Shown here piece after piece: positions 1-7,875 of a DNA stretch of 64,000 nt. The translations under genes and the position numbers were made by a program. Position 1 is the stretch's first letter. Every line of letters starts with the position of its first letter. Origin of the DNA: Phycisphaeraceae bacterium (lineage in GTDB: Bacteria; Planctomycetota; Phycisphaerae; Phycisphaerales; UBA1924); contig JAHBXK010000005.1 of assembly GCA_019636535.1 (NCBI GenBank), positions 82,258 to 146,257 of the forward strand, written 5' to 3'. Under the pieces are notes generated by a model. That model saw only the letters and a program-made list of their open reading frames with translations. It had not been told where the DNA came from and made no database searches.

Positions 1-1
1 C

Positions 2-124
2 CGGGCGCGGGCGATGACGATCGAGCCGAAGGGCGGTGGGAACGGGACGGGGGCGGGGACGGGAGGAGCGGCGGTGGGGGCGGTGACGAAGGCGGGGGCG
101 GTGCCCGCGCGTGGTGTGCGATGA
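2..124 (+). CDS. C-terminal fragment of an unidentified protein
   Basis: An open frame enters from the left edge and stops at TGA 122-124, overlapping the ATG of the next gene as ATGA. The last 40 residues are low complexity, rich in Gly, Ala and Val, with a possible internal Met at residue 5. Only the translationally coupled arrangement and the absence of stops argue for a real gene. No family can be named from this tail. Confidence 0.4.
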   Translation, partial: RARAMTIEPKGGGNGTGAGTGGAAVGAVTKAGAVPARGVR

Positions 125-639
125 GCTGGGCGGGCGGGGAACGTGCGGCGGAAGTTGGTGAGGGGGGCGTGACGATCCGGCCGGGACGGGCGGAGGATGT
201 GCCGCGGATCTTGCCGATGGTGCGGGCGCTGACGGACCTGCATCAACGGCATGATCCGGAGCGGTTCAGGGTTCGGGCGGACGTGCTGGATCGGTACGCG
301 GCGTGGCTGCCGGTGCGGGCGGCGGACAGCGAGCGGAGCGTGCTGCTGGTGGCGGAGGCGGAGGGCGGGCTCGTCGGCTTTCTGGTGGGGACGGTTGAGC
401 CGGAGGTGCCGATCTTCTGGGTGCCGGAGTGCGGGTGGATCCACGACGTGTGGGTTGAGCCGGGGCACAGGGGGTCGGGGCTTGCCGCTGCGCTGGTGGA
501 GTCGGCGTGTGCGCGGTTCGCGGCGATGGGGCAGAAGCAGGTGCGTCTGCACACGGGGGCCTTCAACGATCGGGCGCGGGCGTTGTTTACGCAGTGCGGG
601 TTCAGGCCGTGCGTGGTGGAGATGTTAAGGGCACTGTGA
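121..639 (+). CDS. GNAT family N-acetyltransferase
   Basis: Predicted acetyl-CoA-dependent N-acetyltransferase of 172 residues with unknown acceptor. The GNAT fold starts at about residue 17 (VTIRPGRAEDVPRI) and runs to the end. The acetyl-CoA pyrophosphate loop is visible as EPGHRGSGLAAAL near residues 112-124, and the terminal strand-helix pair as NDRARALFTQCGF. The first 16 residues are not part of the fold. A GTG at 169 preceded by GAGGGGGG is a reasonable alternative start, giving a 156-residue protein. The ATG at 121 overlaps the stop of the preceding frame (ATGA), which favours coupling to it. The family call is firm, the substrate unknown. Confidence 0.85.
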   Translation: MSWAGGERAAEVGEGGVTIRPGRAEDVPRILPMVRALTDLHQRHDPERFRVRADVLDRYAAWLPVRAADSERSVLLVAEAEGGLVGFLVGTVEPEVPIFWVPECGWIHDVWVEPGHRGSGLAAALVESACARFAAMGQKQVRLHTGAFNDRARALFTQCGFRPCVVEMLRAL

Positions 640-668
640 AGAACCGGTGGAATCGGTCGGGAGTACCC

Positions 669-697
669 TTGACAACCCTAGAACGATGAAGTAGGTT
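669..697 (+). promoter_or_regulatory. Sigma-70-like promoter of the 723 gene
   Basis: A perfect TTGACA (669-674), a 17-base spacer and TAGGTT (692-697) stand 25 bases before the ATG at 723. A GGAGG ribosome-binding site lies at 711-715. This is one of the few canonical -35 boxes in the window. Confidence 0.6.
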
Positions 698-722
698 GGG
701 CTTCCACACTGGAGGCTCCATC

Positions 723-1106
723 ATGGAAATTCGCGCGATCGGCGGGATTGTGGCGGCGATCATTGTGTTCGTCGCGATCGGTGTTCGGTTTATGAACAAG
801 GGGGAGCACGGAGATCAGTATCTCGACGTGGCGAGGCAGGTTGTGCAGAAGAGCCCGGCGTACGGCTGGGACAACGCGTACATGGATCACCTGTGCAAGC
901 AGGCGCACGAGTACGCCTTCAGCCAGTCGTACGACATGGGGACGATGAGCCGGCGCGGGCGGGGGAAGAAGGGAACGCTGAACGAGGCGAAGTACTGGCC
1001 GCTGTTCTTTGACAGCATGGTGAGGTTTGCGCACGCGGACGGGCGGGCGAACTTCGTGCCGTCGATCGAGAAACTGCGGAAGGACTTTCAGGAAGGCAAG
1101 TTGTGA
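723..1106 (+). CDS. Small membrane-anchored protein of unknown function
   Basis: 127 residues. Residues 4-22 form one hydrophobic segment (IGGIVAAIIVFVAIGVRFM), followed by a charged, soluble C-terminal part of about 100 residues containing several Tyr and His. This suggests a single-pass inner-membrane protein with an N-terminal anchor. The ATG at 723 was chosen because GGAGG stands 7 bases before it. A TTG at 696 would add nine residues without a ribosome-binding site. It has its own promoter and faces the DNA glycosylase gene tail to tail with only 57 bases between them. I do not recognise a family. Confidence 0.75.
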   Translation: MEIRAIGGIVAAIIVFVAIGVRFMNKGEHGDQYLDVARQVVQKSPAYGWDNAYMDHLCKQAHEYAFSQSYDMGTMSRRGRGKKGTLNEAKYWPLFFDSMVRFAHADGRANFVPSIEKLRKDFQEGKL

Positions 1107-1163
1107 TGTGCTTCGGGCGGCGCGGGAGTTGAGAGGCGGCCGCGCAGCGCGTCCGTCCGCATC

Positions 1164-2333
1164 TCAATCGGCCAGTTGCGAGGCGGTGAACTTCTTGCCG
1201 GTGGTTTCGCGTTCCCAGGTCCAGGCGGGGCCGTGCTTGGATTCGTAGAAGGCCCAGAGTTCGAACCAGTATGAGCGGAAGGCCTGATCGCCGAAGGGGG
1301 CGAAGTGGGCGTGGACGCGCTTCATGATGCGTGCGGCGCTGCCGGTGAAGCCGAGGACGGCCTTGCCGTGGCGGACGCTCTCGGAGTCGAGGGGGAGGTG
1401 GGCGTATCGGCCGAGGAGTTGGAGGACGTTGGCGGCGGCGTAGGGGCCGATGCCGGGGAGGGTGAGGAGCGCTTCGCGGAGGTCGTCGTCGGAGAGGCAG
1501 GCGGGTGACTCCCAGTCGGGGAGGGCCAGGTGGATGTCGGCGAGGGGCCTGCTTGTGCGGAGGCGGGCGCGGGTGGCGGCGAAGAGGCGGGCGAGTTCGA
1601 CGATGCGGGCATCGCGGTAGCCGACTCGGCAGCGTGCGCGGAGGGTGATCGGCTTGGCGCGGGCGAGTCGCTCGGGCGTGGGGAAGGCGCGGAGGCCGGA
1701 GGGGGAGCGCTCGCCGAGGACTTCGCAGAGGCGCCGGTTCATGACGATGGTGCTGGGCCAGGCGACGTTGCAACTGGTGACGGTCTTGACGACGTCTTCG
1801 AAGATGGTGGGGGAGCGCATGAGCCTGCCGCGGCCGGACCGTTTCCAGCGCGGGTCGAGTTTGTGGAAGGCGCGGAGGTGTGCGGCGGGCTCATCGAGGC
1901 GGAGCGTGCGCGAGAGCATGCGTTCGACGATGGCGGCTTCGGGTTTGGTGAGGGCGCGGTCGGCCTGGACGCGGAGTGGTGAGCCGGGCTTGGGTGCGCG
2001 TGAGGACGATCGCGCGGCGGGGGGCGGTTGATCGACAAGAACCGTGACGGCGCCGCGAATGGGTGTGCGCGACCGACCGCCGCGTTGGGCGCTTGAGGTA
2101 TGCGAATCGAGGCCGGGCCCCGAACGCACCGACCGCTCAGAGCCGCGGTCGGTGGCGCGGAGCAACATCAAGTCGCGAATGACGTGCGGATCGGGTGCGC
2201 GGAGGTCGAGGGTGGTGCGGAAGAGAGCGCGTGCGGGGTCCCAGTGGTTTGGTGCGAGGAGGAAGTAGCCGTAGGAGCAGGCGTCGCGGCGGAGGAGGTA
2301 GTCGGCGGGGGGTTGGATCAGGATCGTGGGCAT
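1164..2333 (-). CDS. HhH-GPD DNA glycosylase (AlkA/OGG-like)
   Basis: 389-residue base-excision-repair glycosylase. Near residues 285-310 is a helix-hairpin-helix with LPGIGPYAAANVLQLLG, and PLDSE around residue 316 supplies the Asp expected at the catalytic position of the HhH-GPD superfamily. A conserved stretch TSCNVAWPSTIVMN lies in the middle. Together these suggest the 3-methyladenine/8-oxoguanine glycosylase group, which removes damaged bases. No Cys4 iron-sulfur cluster follows the HhH, so it is not Nth/MutY-like. The ATG at 2333 is 7 bases past the stop of the membrane-protein gene, so the two are probably co-transcribed. Substrate preference cannot be read from sequence. Confidence 0.85.
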   Translation of the reverse strand: MPTILIQPPADYLLRRDACSYGYFLLAPNHWDPARALFRTTLDLRAPDPHVIRDLMLLRATDRGSERSVRSGPGLDSHTSSAQRGGRSRTPIRGAVTVLVDQPPPAARSSSRAPKPGSPLRVQADRALTKPEAAIVERMLSRTLRLDEPAAHLRAFHKLDPRWKRSGRGRLMRSPTIFEDVVKTVTSCNVAWPSTIVMNRRLCEVLGERSPSGLRAFPTPERLARAKPITLRARCRVGYRDARIVELARLFAATRARLRTSRPLADIHLALPDWESPACLSDDDLREALLTLPGIGPYAAANVLQLLGRYAHLPLDSESVRHGKAVLGFTGSAARIMKRVHAHFAPFGDQAFRSYWFELWAFYESKHGPAWTWERETTGKKFTASQLAD

Positions 2334-2340
2334 GGTGGGA

Positions 2341-3150
2341 CTACGGAGTGTCGAGTTGCGGCCCCGGCGAGCGCGTCCGGAGCAAGAGGGGAACCAGCAG
2401 CATGGAGATGAGACTGAGGAAGAGGGCGAAGGAGAGACCGAGCCACAGGTCGTCGCGGCGCTCGGCGTCGTAGAGCACGGGCAGGGGGGGCGGTTTCTTT
2501 CCGCCGGCGGCGACGGCCTCAACGACCCCGGCGGGGTAGCCGCGGGGTTGCATGTCGTCGGCGATGCACCGGAGAATGGCCTGCGCGGTCGCGTCGTCCA
2601 GAAGGCGACGTTCGATTCGCAGGTGCTCGTTCACATGGGCGGGGAACTTCTGGACCTTCGGCCACTCCGAGACGATGGTGGAGATCTGCCCGTTCGAGAT
2701 GGACATTCGGGCCGAAGTCAACTCCACCTCGACGGCGATGTCCGGCCCTGCCTTGGCGATGGCTTCGTCCGAGGGCTTGTTCAGGTCCGGGTGGTAGGAC
2801 CGATGGGTTGGGTCTCTGCGTCGTCCGCTCGGCCGCTGGGGGATGGCGCGGAGGACGCGAACTTCGGTGCTGAAGGCCGAGATGGGGGAGTTGAAGGGCA
2901 GATTGGGGATCTTGTCCGGGGGCACGTCGATCACCCTGGCTGCGCCGTCTTCAACGTGGACGACCGGGCGGTAGTACTGCACCGGGAACCACTGGAGGGG
3001 CGGGGTGAAGGCCAGCGCCAACGTGCCGATCAGGAGGAGGGCGAAGAGCGTGGTCGTTGCCGCGAGAAGCACGCCCGCGCCCAGCGTCCAACGCCGCTCG
3101 CGCACGCGGGCGTGTTCGAGGGATCGTGCTTGGTTGCGTGGATCGAGCAT
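2341..3150 (-). CDS. Membrane protein with two transmembrane segments, unknown function
   Basis: 269 residues. A strongly hydrophobic segment spans residues about 22-48, and a second lies near the C-terminus (about 238-260, LGLSFALFLSLISMLLVPLLL). Between them is a soluble loop of about 190 residues, likely periplasmic, with charged and proline-rich stretches. The two-helix hairpin with a large loop resembles many uncharacterised planctomycete envelope proteins. The gene is immediately upstream of the DNA glycosylase (7-base gap), probably in one transcript, although no functional link is evident. No family recognised. Confidence 0.8.
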   Translation of the reverse strand: MLDPRNQARSLEHARVRERRWTLGAGVLLAATTTLFALLLIGTLALAFTPPLQWFPVQYYRPVVHVEDGAARVIDVPPDKIPNLPFNSPISAFSTEVRVLRAIPQRPSGRRRDPTHRSYHPDLNKPSDEAIAKAGPDIAVEVELTSARMSISNGQISTIVSEWPKVQKFPAHVNEHLRIERRLLDDATAQAILRCIADDMQPRGYPAGVVEAVAAGGKKPPPLPVLYDAERRDDLWLGLSFALFLSLISMLLVPLLLRTRSPGPQLDTP

Positions 3151-3196
3151 CGTGCCTGTCGGACGCCGGCGGCGGTGTGTGCGCGGCCGGGCTCAT

Positions 3197-4027
3197 TTAA
3201 GCCGTGATCGCGCGGCCGACGGGGAAGAGGAAGCTGGCGAGGTTGACGCAGAGGCGGTCGCTGAGCCGGGCGAATTCCTCGTAGACGACGCGGGCGTCGT
3301 CGATGGCGCGGGCCGGGTCGGTGCTCGCGAGGGCGATCTGCGGGTCACCGCTGTTCAGGAACGATTCGATCGTGGGCAGGTCGCACTCGAAGTGGTATTG
3401 GAAGGCGTAGGTGCGGAGGCCGATGCGGAAGGACTGGACCTTGCACTTGTCGCTGAACTGGAGCGCGGTGGCGCCGGGCGGGAGTTTCTTGATCTCCTGG
3501 CCGTGGGCGTGGAACTGCTGCATGGACCAGGGGATGCCGGCGAGGATGATGTCGGTGTTGGCGGGGGGCGTCTGGTGGACGGGGGCCATGCCCCACTCGG
3601 CGGTGGGTTGGCCGGCGGGGTTGGTCATGGGTCCGACCTCGCCGCCGAGGGCGGTGGCGATGAGTTGGGCGCCGAGGCAGACGCCGACGAGTGGGAGGTT
3701 GCGGCGGTGGGCCTCGGCGATGAACTCGATCTCGCGGGCCATCCACGGGACGGAGGCGGGGTCGTCGGTGACGTTCATGGGCCCGCCGAGGACGATGAGG
3801 CCCTCGACGTCGTCGAAGTCGGTGGGGATGCCGCGTGCCTCGGGGTTGTGGGCGATGAAGCGCGGGGCGTGGCGTGTGCCGTTGACCTGGGCGTGCGCGT
3901 GGGCGGTCGCGGCGGGGGGCGAGAGGTCGAGGCGGCGGACGTCGAGTTGCTTGGCGTGGTCGCGGAGGGTGAGGGCGATTCGGCCGGGGCCTTCGGTGGG
4001 GGTGTGCTGGAAGATGAGGATGGGCAT
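3197..4027 (-). CDS. Class-I glutamine amidotransferase (GuaA-N-like)
   Basis: 276 residues forming a single GATase1 domain. The nucleophile elbow GVCLGAQ puts Cys at residue 117, and the His/Glu of the triad appear in FQYHFE (His212, Glu214). The oxyanion strand is VLGGPMNVTDD around residue 79. Such stand-alone domains hydrolyse glutamine or gamma-glutamyl compounds; they are often annotated as GMP-synthase-like, but no synthetase domain is attached or adjacent. The start ATG has no Shine-Dalgarno, but TACCCT lies 9 bases before it. The neighbour upstream on the same strand is a PfkB kinase with its own similar signal. Confidence 0.85.
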   Translation of the reverse strand: MPILIFQHTPTEGPGRIALTLRDHAKQLDVRRLDLSPPAATAHAHAQVNGTRHAPRFIAHNPEARGIPTDFDDVEGLIVLGGPMNVTDDPASVPWMAREIEFIAEAHRRNLPLVGVCLGAQLIATALGGEVGPMTNPAGQPTAEWGMAPVHQTPPANTDIILAGIPWSMQQFHAHGQEIKKLPPGATALQFSDKCKVQSFRIGLRTYAFQYHFECDLPTIESFLNSGDPQIALASTDPARAIDDARVVYEEFARLSDRLCVNLASFLFPVGRAITA

Positions 4028-4036
4028 ATGGGGGGA

Positions 4037-4042
4037 AGGGTA
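4037..4042 (-). promoter_or_regulatory. Candidate -10 box (TACCCT) for a leaderless transcript
   Basis: On the minus strand TACCCT ends 9 bases before the ATG at 4027, placing transcription start at or next to the start codon. There is no recognisable -35 box. Confidence 0.4.
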
Positions 4043-4078
4043 GAAGTGCCGGCGCGGCAGTGGGGCGCGAACGAGGCG

Positions 4079-5032
4079 TTACCAGATACGGAGCATGTTG
4101 ACGTACTCGGTGAAGCGTTGATCGAGTTTGTCGCGCGTGAGGCGGGAGAGGCCGGCGAGGGAGAACTCTTCGATGGTGAAACTGGCCATTACGGTGCCGT
4201 GGGCGAGGGCGGGGAGGAGGATCTCGACGCCGATGTTGAGGGGGTCGTCGGCGGGGGCGTTCTTCGGGGCGGTGCCGCGGGCGCGTTGGGAGGCGATGTA
4301 GCCCATCATGCCGCCGGCGAAACTGTCGCCGGCGCCGGTGGGGTCGATGACGTTCTCGGCGGGGTAGGCGGGGAGGGCGCCGATGCCTTCCTTGTGGACC
4401 AAGAGGCAGCCGTGCTCGCCCTTTTTGATGACGACGAAGGAGGGGCCCATGTCGAGCATGTGGCGCGCCGCGGTGACGGGGTTTCTCTTGCCGGTGAGCA
4501 GTTCGGCTTCGTCGTAGTTGAGGACGAGGCCGTCGATCTGCTTGAGGAGGCGGTCGAGTTCTGGGCGGGCGGTGTTGATCCAGAGGTCCATCGTGTCGGC
4601 GACGGTGAGGACGCGGCTGGGGAGTCGCTCCAAGAAGCCGAGTTGGACGGCGGGGTGGGAGTTGGCGAGGAAGACGAACTGTGAGTCGGCGAAGGCGGGC
4701 GGGACGGGCGGGGGCGGCTCGACGAGGACGCCGAGTTCGGTGAAGAGCGTGTCGCGGCGGTCCATGTTGGTGTGGTATCTGCCGCCCCAGCGGAAGGTCT
4801 TGGAGTTTCGGCGGACTTCGAGACCGGAGGTGTCGAGGCCTTTGAAGGAGGCGAGGGTGGCGCGCATGGAGTCGGGGAGGTCGTCGCCGGCGGCGGCGAC
4901 GATGCGAACCGGGCCGTGGAAGGAGGCGGCGGCGGCGAAGTAGGTGCAGCTTCCGCCGAGGACGTTCTCGACGGAACCCGTGGGCGCGTGGATGGTGTCG
5001 ATGCCGATGGTGCCGGTGACGATGAGGGTCAT
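4079..5032 (-). CDS. PfkB family carbohydrate kinase
   Basis: 317-residue ribokinase-fold kinase that phosphorylates a sugar or nucleoside hydroxyl using ATP. The C-terminal signature DPTGAGDSFAGG begins at residue 230, with the catalytic base Asp at 236. The N-terminal substrate-side glycine motif is visible as VLGGSCTYFAAAAS, and KKGEHGCLL precedes the ATP site. The start is ATG 5032 (MTLIVTGTIGID): a long upstream extension is open but composition is poor, and a TACACT box sits 8 bases before this ATG. Substrate is unknown; members with this N-terminus are commonly adenosine- or ribokinase-like. It is divergent from the 5141 gene. Confidence 0.87.
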   Translation of the reverse strand: MTLIVTGTIGIDTIHAPTGSVENVLGGSCTYFAAAASFHGPVRIVAAAGDDLPDSMRATLASFKGLDTSGLEVRRNSKTFRWGGRYHTNMDRRDTLFTELGVLVEPPPPVPPAFADSQFVFLANSHPAVQLGFLERLPSRVLTVADTMDLWINTARPELDRLLKQIDGLVLNYDEAELLTGKRNPVTAARHMLDMGPSFVVIKKGEHGCLLVHKEGIGALPAYPAENVIDPTGAGDSFAGGMMGYIASQRARGTAPKNAPADDPLNIGVEILLPALAHGTVMASFTIEEFSLAGLSRLTRDKLDQRFTEYVNMLRIW

Positions 5033-5040
5033 GGTGGGCG

Positions 5041-5046
5041 AGTGTA
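5041..5046 (-). promoter_or_regulatory. Candidate -10 box (TACACT) for the PfkB gene
   Basis: Minus-strand TACACT ends 8 bases before ATG 5032. No ribosome-binding site lies between, so a leaderless message is likely. Confidence 0.45.
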
Positions 5047-5125
5047 GAGGGTGGGGAAGATCGAACTGCGAGCGCTGTATCGGACGAAAGCCGGGCGAGC
5101 GCCGCGGGCCGGGGTGGCGTGCGTG

Positions 5126-5134
5126 TGTTAGACT
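5126..5134 (+). promoter_or_regulatory. Extended -10 (TGTTAGACT) for the protease module
   Basis: A TGnTANNNT element ends 6 bases before the GTG at 5141. It lies in a 108-base divergent region shared with the PfkB kinase promoter. Transcription would begin at about the start codon. Confidence 0.5.
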
Positions 5135-5140
5135 TATGGT

Positions 5141-5431
5141 GTGATCGCGACCCCGGACAACACTCCGCAGCCCGATGCCGCCCGTGATGCGCTCATGGTG
5201 CGTGCCCGAGAGATCTATGAGCGGAAGATCCGGCATGTGCTGGAGCCGGGGCACGTGGGCGAGTTTGTGTCGATCGATGTCAAGACCGGCGATTTCGAGT
5301 TCGGCACGAGCCACCTCGAAGTTGTTCGACGCGCCGTGGCTCGGTTTGGCGCGGATCGTGTGGTGACGCTGCGCGTCGGCGCTGCGGCAACATATCGGAT
5401 CGGATTCTCCGCGCGGAGACCCGCGTGTTGA
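5141..5431 (+). CDS. Small partner protein of the clan AA aspartic protease
   Basis: 96 residues, basic N-terminal helix region (RAREIYERKIRHVLE) followed by a short beta-rich part (GEFVSIDVKTGDFEFG). The layout matches small proteins that I remember being encoded just before clan AA (retropepsin-like) proteases in cyanobacteria and planctomycetes; I know of no assigned biochemical role. Start GTG 5141 is placed by the extended -10 six bases upstream. The stop TGA (5429-5431) overlaps the GTG of the protease gene, so the two are translationally coupled. The pair behaves like a compact accessory module, and a toxin-antitoxin or processing function is only a guess. Confidence 0.7.
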   Translation: MIATPDNTPQPDAARDALMVRAREIYERKIRHVLEPGHVGEFVSIDVKTGDFEFGTSHLEVVRRAVARFGADRVVTLRVGAAATYRIGFSARRPAC

Positions 5432-5814
5432 ATGGGCGCGTGACCGAAGAACTGCACGCGATGATCGAACTGGAGGTGCTGGGTTCGGGCCCGGACCATG
5501 CCGGGTCTGCCCGGTCGCACGCCGCTGAATTTCTGATCGACTCCGGTTACAACGGCGGGATCACGCTGCCTCTCGACGTGATCGAACGGCTCGGCCTGAC
5601 GTTTCTGGGCATTCTGCCTGCCGCGCTGGGCGATGGATCAGAAGCGTTTCTTGCGTCGTATGAGGCGCGTGTGGAATGGCACGCCGGACCGGTCGGCGTG
5701 ATCGTGCTGGCATCGGATTCGGAGCCGCTGGTGGGCATGGACCTGCTGCACGGGTCGGTGCTCAGGATTCACGTTGTGCCGGGCGGGGAGGTTGCGGTTG
5801 AGCACGCCGGTTGA
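5425..5814 (+). CDS. Clan AA (retropepsin-like) aspartic protease
   Basis: 129 residues, the size of a single retropepsin-type monomer that would act as a dimer. The active-site segment is FLIDSGYNGGITLP (residues about 36-49), with Asp-Ser-Gly in place of the usual Asp-Thr-Gly. The C-terminal signature GMDLLHGSVLRIHVVPGG is typical of the small bacterial/archaeal family that includes AF_0612-type proteins. The GTG start gives the expected NGRVTEE opening and overlaps the previous stop; an internal ATG at 5461 would remove it. No signal peptide, so cytoplasmic. The target is unknown; coupling to the 96-residue protein suggests that they work together. Confidence 0.75.
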   Translation: MLNGRVTEELHAMIELEVLGSGPDHAGSARSHAAEFLIDSGYNGGITLPLDVIERLGLTFLGILPAALGDGSEAFLASYEARVEWHAGPVGVIVLASDSEPLVGMDLLHGSVLRIHVVPGGEVAVEHAG

Positions 5815-5820
5815 GGCGCG

Positions 5821-5848
5821 CGGAACAGAGCTGGTCTGGTTTGTTCCG
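5821..5848. terminator. Hairpin between convergent genes
   Basis: CGGAACA (5821-5827) pairs perfectly with TGTTCCG (5842-5848) around a 14-base loop. It sits in the 59 bases between the converging protease and glnS genes. There is no clear U-tract, so a bidirectional terminator is only plausible. Confidence 0.3.
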
Positions 5849-5873
5849 TGTGCGACGACTCGCGGAGTGCCCA

Positions 5874-7742
5874 TCAGGCCTTTGCGGCTTCCCTTGCCCA
5901 GGTGTCCTTGAGCGTGACGGTTCGGTTGAAGACGAGCCGTCGCGGGTCTGGCGCGGAGTCGGGGTCGGTGCAGAAGTAGCCGAGGCGCTCGAACTGGAAG
6001 CCGCCGCCGGTGGGCGGAGCGCCGTCGGGGCCGGTGCCGCTGACGAGCGCGCCCCCACGTGTCGCGGCGGCGTTGGCGAGCCAGGGCTCAACGAAGGCGC
6101 GGACGGTGCGCTTGGAGTCGTGGTTGAGGTCGTCGATGAAGTTGCCGGTGCGCTTGCCGGGCTCCTCGGCGGAGAAGAGGCGGTCGAAGAGGCGGACCTC
6201 GGCGGGCATGGCGTGCGCTGCGCTGACCCAGTGGATGGTGCCCTTGACCTTGCGCGAGGGCTTGCCGTCTGGGCCGGGGGGCGCATCGCCGCCGCGGGTG
6301 TCTGGGTCGATGGTGCAGCGGAGTTCGGTGATGTTGCCGTCGGCGTCCTTGACGACGCGTTCGCACTTGAGGAAGTAGGCCCAGCGGAGGCGGACCTCGC
6401 CGCCGGGGAAGAGGCGGAAGAACTTCTTGGGCGGGACTTCCATGAAGTCGTCGCGCTCGATCCAGAGTTCGCGGGTGAAGGGGACCTTGCGCGTGCCGGC
6501 GGCGGGGTCTTCGGGGTTGATGACGAAGTCGAGTTGGTCGGTCTTGCCCTCGGGCCAGTTCTCGACGACGACCTTGATGGGGTCGAGGACGGCCATGGCG
6601 CGGGGCGTGACGCGGTTGAGGTGTTCGCGGAGGGAGGCTTCGAGGCGGCCGATGTCGATGAGCGAGTCGGTCTTGGTGACGCCGATGTCGTCGCAGAAGT
6701 TGCGGATGCTCTCGGCGGTGTAGCCGCGACGGCGCATGCCGGCGATGGTGGGCATGCGCGGGTCGTCCCAGCCGGTGACGAACTTCTCCTGGACGAGCCT
6801 GAGGAGGTTGCGCTTGCTGAGGATGGTGTAGGAGGGGGCGAGTTTGGCGAACTCGATCTGCTGGCTGTGCCAGACGGGTGGAGATCGCCCTTCGTTGATG
6901 GACTTGATGAACCAGTCGTAGAGGGGGCGGTGGTCTTCGAACTCGAGTGTGCAGATGGAGTGGGTGATGCCCTCGAGGGAGTCCTCGATGCCGTGGGCCC
7001 AGTCGTACATGGGGTAGATGCACCACTTGTCGGCGGTGTTGTGGTGGTGCTGGTGGAGGATGCGGTACATGACCGGGTCGCGCAGGTTGAAGTTGTTGCT
7101 GGCGAGGTCGATCCTGGCGCGGAGGGTCATGGAGCCGTCGGGGTGGAGGCCGCGGCGCATCTCGTCGAGGAGTTTGAGGCTCTCGCTCGGCGGGCGGTCG
7201 CGGTGCGGGCTGGTGGCGGGTACGCCGGGCTTGCCTCGGCGCGCTGAGACTTCGTCGGCCGTCAACTGGCAGACGTAGGCCTTGCCCTTGTTGACCAGGT
7301 CGACGGCGTGGTCGTACATCTTGTCGAAGTAGTCGCTGGCGAAGAAGAGCCCGCCGGCGTGCGGGCCGGAGTCGAAGGAGCCGGCGTTGAAGGCGGAGGC
7401 AAGCCAGGCGACGTCGCGCTTGATGGACTCGACGTACTCGCGCTCTTCTTTGGCGGGGTTGGTGTCGTCGAAACGGAGGTTGAACTTGCCGGCGTTGGCG
7501 CGGGCGAGGCCGAAGTTGAGGCAGATGCTCTTGGCGTGTCCGACGTGGAGGTAGCCGTTGGGCTCGGGTGGAAAGCGGGTGTGGACGCGCGGCTTGCCAG
7601 CGCGGTCGGGGCCTTCGGACTTGGGCCAGACGCCCCAGCGGCCGGAGGCGGCGTCGGCGTCGATGAGTTGCTCGATGAAGTTGCGGGGGCGAGCGGCGTC
7701 GGCGGGGGTGTTCGCGTCGGGATGGGCGTTCGGTGCAGACAT
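5874..7742 (-). CDS. glnS: Glutaminyl-tRNA synthetase
   Basis: Class I aminoacyl-tRNA synthetase charging tRNA-Gln in the cytoplasm, 622 residues against about 554 in E. coli. The HIGH motif appears as HVGH (66-69) within FPPEPNGYLHVGHAKS, and the KMSKS equivalent as ILSKR (307-311). WCIYPMYDWAHGIEDS around residue 240 and the beta-barrel anticodon-binding domains in the C-terminal half are typical of GlnRS rather than GluRS. The C-terminal tail contains a Gly/Pro-rich insertion before FQFERLGYFC. Start ATG 7742 is supported by TACCCT 8 bases upstream. Having GlnRS implies direct charging of tRNA-Gln in this organism. Confidence 0.97.
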   Translation of the reverse strand: MSAPNAHPDANTPADAARPRNFIEQLIDADAASGRWGVWPKSEGPDRAGKPRVHTRFPPEPNGYLHVGHAKSICLNFGLARANAGKFNLRFDDTNPAKEEREYVESIKRDVAWLASAFNAGSFDSGPHAGGLFFASDYFDKMYDHAVDLVNKGKAYVCQLTADEVSARRGKPGVPATSPHRDRPPSESLKLLDEMRRGLHPDGSMTLRARIDLASNNFNLRDPVMYRILHQHHHNTADKWCIYPMYDWAHGIEDSLEGITHSICTLEFEDHRPLYDWFIKSINEGRSPPVWHSQQIEFAKLAPSYTILSKRNLLRLVQEKFVTGWDDPRMPTIAGMRRRGYTAESIRNFCDDIGVTKTDSLIDIGRLEASLREHLNRVTPRAMAVLDPIKVVVENWPEGKTDQLDFVINPEDPAAGTRKVPFTRELWIERDDFMEVPPKKFFRLFPGGEVRLRWAYFLKCERVVKDADGNITELRCTIDPDTRGGDAPPGPDGKPSRKVKGTIHWVSAAHAMPAEVRLFDRLFSAEEPGKRTGNFIDDLNHDSKRTVRAFVEPWLANAAATRGGALVSGTGPDGAPPTGGGFQFERLGYFCTDPDSAPDPRRLVFNRTVTLKDTWAREAAKA

Positions 7743-7750
7743 CGGGGCAG

Positions 7751-7756
7751 AGGGTA
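7751..7756 (-). promoter_or_regulatory. Candidate -10 box (TACCCT) for glnS
   Basis: Minus-strand TACCCT ends 8 bases before the glnS ATG, with no Shine-Dalgarno between. Same hexamer and almost the same spacing as at 4037-4042. Confidence 0.45.
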
Positions 7757-7800
7757 GGGAAGAGGAGGGGCTTGCGCGTCGCAGCGCCTTTGTGCAGAAG

Positions 7801-7836
7801 CGCCACCGCCCCCGACAGTCGTCGGGGGCGGTGGCG
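7801..7836 (-). terminator. Perfect 16-bp stem-loop after the TlpA-like gene
   Basis: CGCCACCGCCCCCGAC (7801-7816), a 4-base loop and its exact complement (7821-7836) form a very stable hairpin between two co-directional minus-strand genes. It would end the thioredoxin-like transcript before the glnS promoter. The sequence after it on the minus strand is not U-rich, so the intrinsic terminator call is uncertain. Confidence 0.5.
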
Positions 7837-7875
7837 GGATGGGATGGGTTGGGACGGGTGGAAAGAGCGGGCGTT

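Noticed and set aside
3005..4684. Long plus-strand open frame rich in Gly, Val, Glu and Asp
   Set aside because: It lies antisense to the amidotransferase and PfkB genes; its repetitive composition is the shadow of G/C-rich codons.
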